Positions 1-8,170 are shown, counted from the first letter of the stretch. The stretch is DNA of 10,181 bases from Larix sibirica (GCA_004151065.3 NWUY0300005782.1:7328-17508), one strand, 5' to 3'. Made by a program: numbers and translations. The notes: generated by a model not told the origin, from the letters alone.

Positions 1-2016
1 TCCAATATTTTTCTGTCTTCAATAGCCTTTGTTGTGTCCTTCATAATAATCTCTTTCTCGTCCTGGAGGAGTTGAATCTCCACCTCGGTGCTCCGCACTT
101 ATCGTTGAATCTCATTCTCTAATTTCATCACTTGCTGCAGTATGAGCTCGATGCAGCATCACCATCGACAACATGTTGAATTCCATATTTATCAAGTCAT
201 TCCCTTGCAATGTGACATACATGTCTTCGTCGCTGGTAGTGATGGAATTAGGTATTATTTGCACTATCTTCAGCTTCGTGCCAATTTATGCCTCAACTCT
301 ACTTGTTGATGCACTTGGTGCCACTTCTCATTGCGGAATCCTTGTCTTTGTCACTGCATTTGTCAGTGTCTATAACAGTTGCGATACTAGATGGAAAACC
401 CAGTCGTATGCTGAGTGAATTTTTCACAGTTGTCTTCCGCCACCGTCGTTATCTTCTCCATGAGCTTGTTGATTTTCTCATCGGGGATTCCAGCAGTTTC
501 ACTCCCCTTGCCTTGCTCCATCTTGTGCTTTGTCCTTGCTTTCGTTCGCTTTGCTTCTAATTTTGTATCTGTGGGGGTCTCCGATAACGCCCCATCGTGA
601 CTTAATGTATGTGAATGTTCTTCCACAGGGTCACCTTCTCCTACATCTTCCTCTTTACCTTCTGAATCCTTGACCTCTTCTGGTGCCTTCGGTCAATTTA
701 TAGATTGCCCACTCTTCAGATCCGAGAGTTGGTCTTCGCCTGCTGGGACCTTCCATTCGTTTGACCAATATTCCACAATGGTGTCTAGTTCTGCGTCGCT
801 GAGCTTGTATTGTGTCGGCAGCCACTGCTTAGGTGGGTCCACACGCACCTGAATGAATATTGTCTAAGGCTCTACTGACAGCCTTGCGACTCTCCTATAC
901 TTCTTCATTTCCTCCTTTATTAATTGCAGAATCGCTACCGCATCTATCTTTAGCATTTCTAGAAAAATATAGAATTGAATATTGTTACCTATTTGTCGTT
1001 CTTTGTCATTTAACGCCCATGGCTTCTTGTATTGTGCCCCTTTCCACACCTTTACCAGTTCTGTTTCCATCCCTTGGTAATGCGATGGTTCCCTCCATCC
1101 AACTAGTGTGATCAATATCAACAACCATGAATATGTGAATGGCTTCCCTTTCACCTGCGTTGCTACTGCATCCTCCATTAATTCGTTTAGCAAGAAAAGT
1201 GACCAATTCATTTGAACTCCTGCTATGCACTGCTCCGCGGACTCAATCGCCCCTAATGTGCATTGGTTTGTTCCATTCTTCCTTACTAGCTTGATTGTTA
1301 GCAACTTTGCTACAATCCTAACCGCTTGATCGTTGATTGTGTCGATCAGGTACCCTCTTATGTTTTTCTCCACCCCATATTTCGTCTTCAGCTTCGCAAC
1401 AAGATTTTTTTCATTATCCTTCCCATGGAAATATTTGGAAGGATCTACCCTGACCTTGGGTAATTTGGTAATTTGGTGATCCTTGAAATCAAATCGACCA
1501 TCACTGGGATTTTTGTCGCCAACCACAAATACCCGCCATGAAAGCATGCCAGTACAGGATTTACATATGCATTTACTTTCTTCGATCTCCTGAAGTGTGG
1601 CATGTGGATGATGGACAACAGTCCTGATCGCTCCAGAACCAATTCCCATTTTTCGGTTCTTTGGTGATTGGACCTCCTTCTCCATGCACTACCTCCACAT
1701 GTGTGCAATCAGTGCATTCTAGATATGCCAGAATTTCATGGTCGCTATATTGTAGCTTTTGCAGTTGCTCTACTGTGTTTCAGGCAGTATGAATTCCCTT
1801 TGGTATCTTTGGCACGTTGATGGTGTATTTCGCCTTCTTCCCCAGTCGGATTGCTGGTTTCCTTTCCTTCTGTGAAGGCACATACCTAGGTATGTCTGCT
1901 ATTGTTGGGCCATGCTGCCCTCCTCACAATGTCCTTTCTTCCTTGGCGGCACCTGATGTGCCCTCTTCTCTTGTCGTAGCCCATGCTGAACTATGAGTCT
2001 CTCTCTTCGGCCTTCA
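1..2016 (-). pseudogene. ORF2 of the older element (partial, frameshifted)
   Basis: Copy of the accessory ORF, entering near 2016 and leaving the window at position 1 within the coiled-coil half. One frame is continuous from about 1460 to 387 apart from stops at 864 and near 682. It contains TKYGVEKNIRGYLIDTIND, MNWSLFLLNELMEDAV, FTYSWLLILITLVGW and the acidic VKDSEGKEEDVGEGD stretch. Upstream, an 8-bp tandem duplication at 1461-1476 shifts the frame, so HFRRSKKVNAYV...FHGGYLWL is read in another frame (1708-1477). Further lesions are TGA at 1780-1782 and 1924-1926, the latter aligned with CGA in the right copy, and a 2-nt deletion near 393-402. Many codons broken in the right copy are intact here. 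Confidence 0.82.
1461..1476. repeat. 8-bp tandem duplication causing a frameshift
   Basis: TAATTTGG occurs twice in a row (1461-1468, 1469-1476). The right copy has a single, diverged version near 6020-6027, so this is an insertion in the left copy. It moves the ORF2 frame by one at the ISRITKLPKV position, separating the FHGGYLWL half from the VRVDPSKYF half. Confidence 0.88.
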
Positions 2017-2601
2017 ACTAGTATCTTTGGCCGACTGGCACTTCTCTTCTTTTTGTATAATCATGCAGATGCAATCTCCAGTTTCACATGAACATTTGTT
2101 GTCCTCTCCCTTAGCGCACCTTGTGTGCTCGTGCTGGAAATGAAATGTGCCATCACACTCTCTAAGCTCACTCTTCTCTCTAACTCTTCTTTTTCAAATT
2201 CTTCACTAACGTGCACAAAGCATAGTGAGTCTAAATATCCCTCTATGCATGTATTTATCGCTTCACTTTCCCGCTTCCCATCCATCTTGTTGATCTTGGA
2301 CAATTATCTCCAAATCGTTCATCAAATCCTTCGTTGAATTACCAAATATTGTGCACTCATTGGTCATTAATGGTGTCATCATCCACTTGCGTCGTCGTCC
2401 TCCATAGCTTAACTGCTGCAATGATTACCTGATTTGACCCATTGATGCCATGCTGAACGTCGACAAACCCCAAACCTTGTCATTGTTCCTTACTTCGCCA
2501 TTGTTCCGTCGACAGACCTAGTGTTGTTGACAGATTCCCAAACTTCACTCCAAACTTCATAATGTACTTATGTTTTTTTTTATATCGACTCAATTTATTT
2601 T
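2017..2601 (-). other. pol-ORF2 spacer of the older element
   Basis: This region is homologous to 6566-6990. It holds the TGTCGACA-like words near 2459, 2508 and 2525 and the CGATAAATA variant of the TATA-like box at 2252-2260. Open frames here are short and not conserved with the other copy, so I treat the region as non-coding. It is somewhat longer than its partner because of scattered insertions. Confidence 0.65.
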
Positions 2602-2726
2602 TCAGTTGCTACGTTCCTGGCTATCCCAATAAGGCTTCAGCCGGCTCCCATTCACTAAATTTCTCAACAGTGTCCCATCTAGCTTTTGAAGCTACATTGC
2701 ACCTCCGTCAGTAATGAAATTGATAA
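2602..2726 (-). pseudogene. pol: pol C-terminal fragment of the older element (integrase tail)
   Basis: The frame reads YIINFITDGGAM, a stop (TAG), LQKLDGTLLRNLVNGSRLKPYWDSQERSN and TGA at 2602-2604. It matches the integrase GPY-domain tail of the right-hand copy at 7158-7030. The fragment begins just after where GPY would be, because the LTR at 2727 cuts it off. Its internal TAG aligns with CAG (Gln) in the right copy, while the next-but-one codon (CAA, Gln) aligns with TAA there. The rest of this pol would be expected to the right of the inserted element's 5' LTR. Confidence 0.9.
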
Positions 2727-3361
2727 TGTANAACCAAGTTTCCACAGTGGCGAGAAGACATGCACCATTTCACTCTCAATCGCAACACAAGCTAGAGATT
2801 TGGATTCGCATTATAACATCATATTATCATCCTATAAATCCTTAACTGCATTACCATCTTGTAATTAATGAATTAGACAAATTAACAAAGCATGTTTGAG
2901 GAATTTGCGGTACATACATAGTCGTGAAGGCATCTATTGCGATCTCAAGAAGACATCAGATATTGCGATAAACTTAAGGCAGATATGCATATTAATCATT
3001 CCCAACATTACTGAAACAAAACCAAATAAATACTCCCATAGATCGATCCAAAAGACAGAAACACAGACAGATGCGAAGGTATCATCTCATAATGTGCAAC
3101 TCAAGAAAATACCCTCAGGCTTACAATCACAAAAAGGATTCTTCTCTTCAGATACCCGAAAGATTGATGATTCTTAAAAGCTTACAATCTTACTTCTACT
3201 TATAAGCGTACTTGGTCGTTACAAATGGTCCTAATGACCCATTGCTAACTAATTTAACCAATTACTTCCGCATATCTCGGCTTCACGACCGATCCTTTGT
3301 TCTTTCCTTTGATCCTTTCGCCACTTAGGGTTTTGCACTTGTGCGCTCCGAGCCCGTGACA
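2727..3361 (-). repeat. 3' long terminal repeat (LTR), about 635 bp
   Basis: The LTR holds the promoter, transcription start and poly(A) region of the element. On the minus strand it starts TGTCACGGGCTCGG at 3361 and ends ...TTGGTTnTACA at 2727, giving TG...CA ends. It follows ORF2 and the G-rich tract directly. It has no coding potential, and its base texture differs from the flanking coding sequence. A TATA-like box lies at 3197-3204. A word GATTGTAAGC occurs twice (about 3181-3190 and 3120-3129), which may bracket the start/poly(A) region. The edge at 2727 is inferred from end bases plus loss of repeat homology, with an ambiguous base at 2731. The partner 5' LTR is outside the window, so the ends are unconfirmed. 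Confidence 0.8.
3197..3204 (-). promoter_or_regulatory. TATA-like box of the LTR promoter
   Basis: The minus strand reads TATAAGTA inside CTTATAAGTAG. It lies about 157 bases downstream of the LTR's 5' edge, a normal U3 length for compact plant LTRs. Transcription would start roughly 30 bases further left, near 3165-3170. Confidence 0.5.
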
Positions 3362-3380
3362 AATGGCCCCCAACACAAAC
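3362..3380 (-). promoter_or_regulatory. polypurine-type tract next to the 3' LTR
   Basis: The minus strand reads GTTTGTGTTGGGGGCCATT immediately before the LTR start TGTCACGGGC. A G-rich tract touching the 3' LTR is where plus-strand DNA synthesis is primed in LTR elements. The tract here is short and not purely purine (a CCATT tail), so it is either decayed or an atypical tract. Its position between the ORF2 stop (3404) and the LTR edge (3361) is the main support. Confidence 0.55.
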
Positions 3381-3406
3381 TTGTGGCTCACCCTCGAGCC
3401 ACTTCA

Positions 3407-4372
3407 GTTGGAAACTATTGGTGCTTCAACTTGCTTCTTGAACTCATTGTAAGTTGCCATGACTTGATCGACAGCTGACTTTGTCGATGCCTTGAGAGTT
3501 GCACAATCTGCTACTTCCTAGTCTATTGGATGTTCACCATTCATCTGCAGCGCTTTCTACAATTCTTCTTTGATCTTGTGTATTTCGTCCATTGCTTTAA
3601 CTGTCAACTGTTCGGATTTCGTCTGTAGCTCATCTAATTGCGTTGTTCTCCTTTGTTGTCTTGTGCGGGCTTTGTGGACCCGATGTTGTAGCTCTTTCAA
3701 CTCGGTTGCCTTTGACAGTCGCGCAAATAGGGGCATTTCCTGAAGTTATCCCCTTAATGCCTCCAGTTGCACTTCTACTTCTCCAAGTTACACGTTTAAC
3801 TGATGCAACTGCTCATCCTGTACCAAGCTTCCCCAAAATTATGTGACATCTTCTGCGATTATCTGCATTAATTTTTCCAGTGCTACAATTTATGTCGCAA
3901 CTTCTTCAATCGTGTTCTTCCTTTCCTCAGTTTGTTTTGGCGGTGTGCTTAGCACTGTCCTAGCTCGTAGGTCTTCATTTTCTTTTCGCAGGTCTGCAAT
4001 GACCGCGCCTAACCTTAGTGCTTTCACCTCTGCCTTTATGTCCTTGTCAACTTCTGGTGCTTCTTCGCATGCGATGGAGATGACATGCTCCAATCTCTTT
4101 TTGTCTTCAATGGCCTTCGTTGTGTCCTTCATTTTCATTTATTTTTCCTCTTGGAAGCGTTGAATCCCTGCCTCGGTGCTCTGCACTTGTCGTTTAAACT
4201 CAACCATTCGATTGTGCGTTGTGGCTTCTCGTTCAAGGATTTCCTCACTAGCTGCATGATGAGCTCTATGCAACATCAACATCGGGAACATGTTGAAATC
4301 GACACTGATCATGTCGTTCCCTCACAGTGTGGCATCCAGTTCTTCATCACCGGTAGTGATGGAATTGGGTAA
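3407..4372 (-). pseudogene. ORF2 C-terminal coiled-coil segment
   Basis: One frame runs from 4372 to the stop at 3404. It is interrupted by stops including those just upstream of 4138, just below 3890 and near 3842, 3798, 3747, 3559 and 3520. The composition is dominated by E, K, Q, R, L and A with heptad-like spacing, for example DLRKENEDLRARTVL and LDELQTKSEQLTVKAMDE, which suggests a long oligomerising rod. The last residues read KKQVEAPIVSN before TGA. There is no transmembrane segment near the C-terminus. The length and charge resemble structural or tethering proteins, but no family is recognised. Confidence 0.7.
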
Positions 4373-4912
4373 TATTTGCACTATGTTTGGCCTCGCGTCG
4401 ATTTCCACCTCAAATCTATGTATTGAAGCACTTGGTCACACTTCTCCTTGTGGAATCCTTGTCTCGGCCACAAGGAAGCCTTGTCTCGGTCACTTCTGGT
4501 GCTTCTTTGCATGCGATGGAGATGGCATGCTCCAATCTCTTTCTGTCTTCAATGGCCTTCGTTGTGTCCTTCATACTCATTTCTTTTTCCTCTTGGAAGC
4601 GTTGAATCTCCACCTCGGTGCTCTGCACTTGTCATTTAAACTCAACCATTCGATCGTACATTGTGGCTTCTCGTTCGAGGATTTCCTCACTAGCTGCATG
4701 ATGAGCTCTATGCAACATCAACATCGGGAACATGTTGAAATCGACACCGATCATGTCGTTCCCTCGCAGTGTAGCATCCAGTTCTTCATCACCGGTAGTG
4801 ATGGCATTGGGTAATATTTGCACTATGTTCGACCTCGCACCGATTTCCACCTCGAATCTATGTATTGAATCATTTGGTCGCACTTCTCCTTGTCGAAGCT
4901 TGTCTCGGTCAC
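4049..4912 (-). repeat. tandem duplication inside ORF2 (units about 4049-4492 and 4493-4912)
   Basis: The two units run side by side in the same direction. For example, the words around 4051-4060 and 4086-4110 recur at 4493-4502 and 4528-4552, an offset of 442. The right unit is slightly shorter because the left unit contains an extra 22-bp microduplication (CCTTGTCTCGG at 4457 and again at 4479 on the plus strand). The unit ends share the short word ACTTC, which looks like breakpoint microhomology. The duplication puts ORF2 out of frame across the junction. The two units have also diverged: the codon at 4632-4634 is TGA where its partner in the left unit is CGA. Confidence 0.92.
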
Positions 4913-5617
4913 TTCATTCGTCAATGTCTGTAATAGCTACGATACTTGATGGAAAAACCTCAGTCGCATGCTGAGTGACTTTCCCCCAGTTGTCTTCCAC
5001 CACTCTCATTATTTTCTCCATGAGTTTGTTGATTTGCTCACTGGGAAGGCCAGCACTTGTGCTCCCTTCGCCCCTCTCCATCCTATGCTTCATTCTTGTT
5101 TCCTCTCATTGTGCTTCTAATTTTGAATTTGTGGGGGTTGTTGATGATGCCCCATTGTGACTTAATGTATGCGACTGTTCTTTCGTAGGGTTTCCTTCTC
5201 CTACATCCTCTTGTTCACTTTCTGAGTCCTTCACCTCTCTGGTGCCTTTGGTCCAATTGTCGATTGTCCATTCTCTGGATCCGACAGTTGATATTCTGCT
5301 GGTGGGACTTTCCATTCCTCTGGCCACCCCTCAATGATGGAATCTAGTTCTGCATTGCTGAGCTTGTATTGTGTCGGAAACCACTGCCTCTACGGGTCTG
5401 CATGTGCTTGGATGTATATTGTTTGAGACTCTACTGACAGCCTTGCGATCCATCGATTCTTCTTCGCTGCATGCTCAGTTATATGTGGTATCACTTGTAC
5501 ATCTATTCGCATCATATCTAGGAAAAGATAGAATTGAATATTGTTATTTGTTTGGATTTCTTTGTCGTTTATTTCCCACAAGTTTTGGTATCATACTCCT
5601 TGGAAAACCTTGGCAGT

Positions 5618-6283
5618 TTATGTTTCCATTCCTTGGTAGTGTGATGGTTCCCTCCATCCAGCGAGTGTGATCAGTATCAATAGCCATGAATACGTAAATG
5701 GATTCCCTTTTTCCTGTGCTACGACGACATCCTCCATTAATTCATTTAGCAAGAAAAGCGACCAGTTCATTTGCACTCCTGCTGCACATTGTTCCGCAGA
5801 TGCAATGACGCCAGATGTGCATTGGTTTGGTATGTTCTTCTGCACTAACTTGATTGCTAATATCTTCGTTGCAACCCTAACTGCTTGGTCGTTAATAGTG
5901 TCAATTAGGTACCCTCTTGTATTTTTCTCCAGTCCATACCTCTTTTTCAGCTTCACAGCAATATTTTTGTTGTTATCCTTCCCCTGGAAGTATTGGGAAG
6001 GATCTACCCTGGCCTTGGGTAGTCCAGTGATCCTTGAAATCAAATCGACTGTGACTAGTATTTTTATATGCAACCATAAATACCCGCCATGAAAACAAGC
6101 TAGTAACTGCTTTACAGACGCATTTAATTGTGATGATCTCTCGAAGTGCGGCATGTGGATGATGCCCAGCAGTCCTGATCGCTCCAATCCCAATTCCCAA
6201 TTTGTTGGTTCTCTTGTGATCGGACCTCCTTCTCTATGCGCAACCTGGATATGAGTGTCTTTTGTGCATTTTGGGTATGCCAT
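5618..6283 (-). pseudogene. ORF2 N-terminal conserved domain, longest open block (right copy)
   Basis: 222 codons read without a stop and are preceded in the same frame by TAG at 6299-6301, where the left copy has a Gln codon (CAA). Reading on past the stop gives YNDHDIMAYPKC, so the domain is continuous with the segment at 6302-6508 (GPTIVDIPGYVPSHKEG). Strong landmarks shared with the left copy are IIHMPHF, FHGGYLWL, DLISRIT, NTRGYLIDTINDQAV and GWREPSHYQGMET. The agreement at the amino-acid level between two diverged copies shows this is the true coding frame. Function is unknown, and a domain search would be the deciding test. Confidence 0.85.
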
Positions 6284-6565
6284 GATGTCATGGTCGTTGT
6301 ACTACAACTCTTGCAGTTGCTCTACAATATTCCCGGTGCTATGAACTCCTTTTGGTATCGTCGGCATCTTGATCGTGTATTTTTCATTCTTGCCCAGCCA
6401 GATTGTTGGTGTCCCTTCCTTGTGTGATGGCACATACCCCGGTATGTCCACTATTGTTGGGCCAAGGTTCCCTCCTCGCGATGTCCTTTCTATCTCAACA
6501 GCGCTCAATGTGCCTCCTTCTCCTATTGTAACTCATGTTGAATTGTGGGTCTCTCTCTTCGGGTT

Positions 6566-6990
6566 TCAGCTGATATCTACGGGCTGACTAGCACTTCTCT
6601 TCTTTCTGAACGACCGTCCTGATGCGATCTCTGGTTTGTCATGACTAATCGGTGTTGGAATGACTAATTCTCTCAATGCACAGTGAGTCAAACTACCCCC
6701 TTGCTATGTATTTATAGTTTTGGTTTCCCTCGTCCTGTCCATCTTGTCGATTTTGGACAATTATTTCCAAATCCTGTGTTGATTGACTGAATCCTCTGCA
6801 TGCATTGGTCATTAAATGTACCATTACCCACTTGCGTCATCGTCCGCCACAGCTTAACTGCTGCATTTATGACTGGATTTGACCCATTCGCATCATGCTA
6901 GTTGTCGACAGGCACCAAATCTTGTCACTAACTCCTTACTCTGCTATTGTTTCGTCAACAGACCCAATGTTGTCGACAGATTCCCAACCT
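6566..6990 (-). other. pol-ORF2 spacer (non-coding, conserved in both element copies)
   Basis: About 425 bases lie between the end of pol and the first supportable codons of the accessory ORF. I see no ORF of note. On the minus strand the stretch holds three TGTCGACA-like words (around 6903, 6954 and 6974), then a TATA-like box at 6709-6717. The left-hand element has the matching region at 2017-2601 with the same words and the same relative layout. This suggests it was a functional spacer or promoter rather than random sequence. Confidence 0.7.
6709..6717 (-). promoter_or_regulatory. possible internal TATA box upstream of ORF2
   Basis: The minus strand reads CTATAAATA, an excellent plant TATA-box match, followed by ACATAG. 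It stands about 140 bases before the beginning of the supportable ORF2 frame. The homologous place in the left copy (2252-2260) reads CGATAAATA, so the core is conserved. It could drive a separate transcript for ORF2. This is inferred from motif and position only, and A/T-rich chance matches are common. Confidence 0.4.
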
Positions 6991-7386
6991 TCATTCAATT
7001 TTATTTTTTATTTTGATGTGATCTATGTTTAAGTCACTATGCGCCTGGCTATCGCGATAAGGCTTCGACCGGCTTCCACTCACTAAATTTTTCAACAGTG
7101 TCCCATCTAGCTTTTATAACTGCACTACACCTCTGTCAGTAATAAAATTTATAATATAGGGACCCAACCAATGCATCTGTAGCCTACCTGGGTGCTTCAT
7201 AAACTTACTGTCATATAGGAGGACCATATCTCTGCGTTGGAAGTGCTTCTCCTTAGCATGGCGATCGTGCCAAGCCTTCTATCGATCCTTTCCTACCTGC
7301 TGATGGAATCCTGCGATAAACCTATTCTCATCAAGTTGTACCAGCTGCGCCAACCGTTCTTCAATGTCTTTGTCATCACTCATTCA
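6991..7386 (-). pseudogene. integrase C-terminal domain (GPY/F type) and end of pol
   Basis: After the stop at 7384 the same frame continues with an IEERLAQLVQLDE helix, KAWHDRH, VLLYDSKFMKHPG, then HWLGPYII (Gly-Pro-Tyr codons 7156-7164) and KLDGTLL...GSRSKPYRDSQ. This is the GPY/F module and tail of Ty3/gypsy integrase. Stops at 7279 and 7114 interrupt it, and the natural end is taken as TGA 6991-6993. The last ~40 codons are matched by the pol fragment at 2602-2726, which reads Gln where this copy has the stop at 7114. No chromodomain is apparent after the GPY module. Confidence 0.92.
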
Positions 7387-7900
7387 TGTTGTTGTTGCGA
7401 TGCGCAGACTCGAGACGATATACTCCATTGGCATCACCGCTTCTTGTGCATAGACTAACTTGAATGGAGTCTGGCATGTTAATCGTTTACAAGTCATTCT
7501 ATAGGCCCACATTATCGCTGGAATCTTCAAATCCCAGTCATCACGATTTTTGTTACACACATTGGTAAGCGCATGTTCCAATACCTTGTTCAATGCCTCC
7601 ACTGCACCATTCTCATGCGGATGATATGGGGTACTCCTTTGATGTTGAATTTGAAACTCTTTCACCATGGCCCTGATAGTTTGGTTGACGAAGTGAGTTC
7701 CTTGATCGCTCATCAGTATCTTTGGGAACATAAACCTGGTGACCATTTTATCAAAGAGAAATCTTGTTGTTGTCATGCAATCCTTTACTGGTGTAGCTTC
7801 ATCCCACCGCGTCAAATAATCAGTCGTAGTAATTATGTATCGTGACCCTGTTCTTCTTCTTGGTGGGTCGATGGGTCCCACGAAGTCAACTGCTTATTTG
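7387..7900 (-). pseudogene. integrase catalytic core (DD35E)
   Basis: The core carries out strand transfer of element DNA into the genome. The catalytic triad is intact: Asp in AVDFVGP (7885-7887), Asp in MSDQGTHF (7705-7707) and Glu in ENGAVEALN (7597-7599), with exactly 35 residues between the last two. Other family marks are YHPHENG, WAYR and the TPFKLVYAQEAVMP segment. A TAA at 7894-7896 sits just before the first Asp where Trp is usual, and TGA at 7384-7386 ends the open stretch. Outside these stops the core reads without a break for 165 codons. Confidence 0.95.
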
Positions 7901-7959
7901 TCGAAGGATTGTAACGTCAATTGAGGTACAAGTGGCATTTCATCCCTCCATGATGGTTT

Positions 7960-8170
7960 CCTTGTCCTTTGACATACATCGAAGCTCTTTGCATAATCCG
8001 CGACATCACCATGCACTGTTGGCCACCATAGTCTAGCCCTAAGTATTTTCCTAGCAGTCGCATTCCCTCCATAATGACCTCTTGCGATCCCATCATGAGC
8101 TTTCAACAATACTCTTTCTTGTTCATGTGGAAGGACGCATCGACGAAGAACTTCATCTGGTCCCATTTTG
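7960..8170 (-). pseudogene. integrase N-terminal zinc-binding region (HHCC), one Cys lost
   Basis: Integrase begins with a zinc-binding H-x6-H-x30-C-x2-C module. Here the two His residues fall in KAHDGIARGHYG (codons 8095-8097 and 8074-8076), followed by LWWPT. The second Cys is in DVCQR, but the position three residues earlier, where the first Cys of the CxxC pair is expected, is Phe (TTC, 7981-7983). The spacing supports the family assignment, and the substitution would be expected to break zinc binding. It belongs to the same frame as RNase H and the catalytic core. Confidence 0.9.

Larger units (their letters stand above)
1..2726 (-). repeat. direct repeat, left copy: 3' part of an older element of the same family
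   Basis: This is the diverged partner of 4531-7160. It has its own lesions, so the two are separate insertions or old duplicates rather than a recent assembly artefact. Its pol fragment stops abruptly at 2726, exactly where the LTR of the right-hand element begins, and no upstream pol sequence is seen beyond that point inside the window. Its 3' LTR should lie to the left of position 1. Confidence 0.9.
3404..6565 (-). pseudogene. post-pol accessory ORF (ORF2): globular N-half, coiled-coil C-half, broken
   Basis: A large protein gene of unknown function lies between pol and the 3' LTR in the same sense as pol. The frame is bounded upstream by TGA at 6566-6568 and ends with TGA at 3404-3406, 42 bases from the LTR. 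That is roughly 900 codons once the internal duplication is discounted. The N-terminal half (about 6500-5240) contains LACFHGGYLWL, ISRITGLPKARVDP, TRGYLIDTINDQAV, GVQMNWSLFLLNELMED and FTYSWLLILI. This layout recalls plant-mobile-domain-type proteins carried by plant transposons, a comparison from memory. The C-terminal half is rich in E, K, Q and R with heptad-like runs such as RKENEDLRARTVL and ATELKELQHRVHKA. Lesions include stops at 6533, 6299, 5618, 5591, 5390, 5106 and 4632, a 1-nt deletion near 5237 and a tandem duplication. There is no clear signal peptide, so an Env-like role is not supported. The start codon is uncertain. Confidence 0.8.
4531..7160 (-). repeat. direct repeat, right copy (ORF2 + spacer + pol tail)
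   Basis: This block is homologous to 1-2726 in the same orientation. Position 4531 pairs with position 1, and 7080 with about 2650. The match covers the coiled-coil region, the ORF2 N-terminal domain, the spacer and the pol C-terminus. It ends on the right where the left copy is interrupted by an LTR. The left copy is cut by the window edge, so the true repeat is longer. Confidence 0.93.

Noticed and set aside
2896-3177. 93-codon plus-strand frame starting MRNLRYIHSREG
   Set aside because: It falls inside the LTR, has no homologous frame elsewhere and no recognisable domain. It is likely a chance frame.
4290-4814. 174-codon plus-strand open frame with a repeated FLTSCMMSSMQHQHREHVEID-type motif
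   Set aside because: It is the antisense shadow of the tandemly duplicated ORF2 coiled-coil region. The repeat comes from the DNA duplication, not from a repeat protein.
5667-6092. 141-codon plus-strand open frame
   Set aside because: It lies antisense to the conserved ORF2 N-terminal domain, which is supported by agreement with the left copy. The plus-strand frame has no recognisable features.
5618-6283. Possible transmembrane segment at YSWLLILITLAGW, suggesting an Env protein
   Set aside because: The hydrophobic stretch is short, sits inside a conserved globular-looking domain, and lacks a signal peptide or paired anchor.
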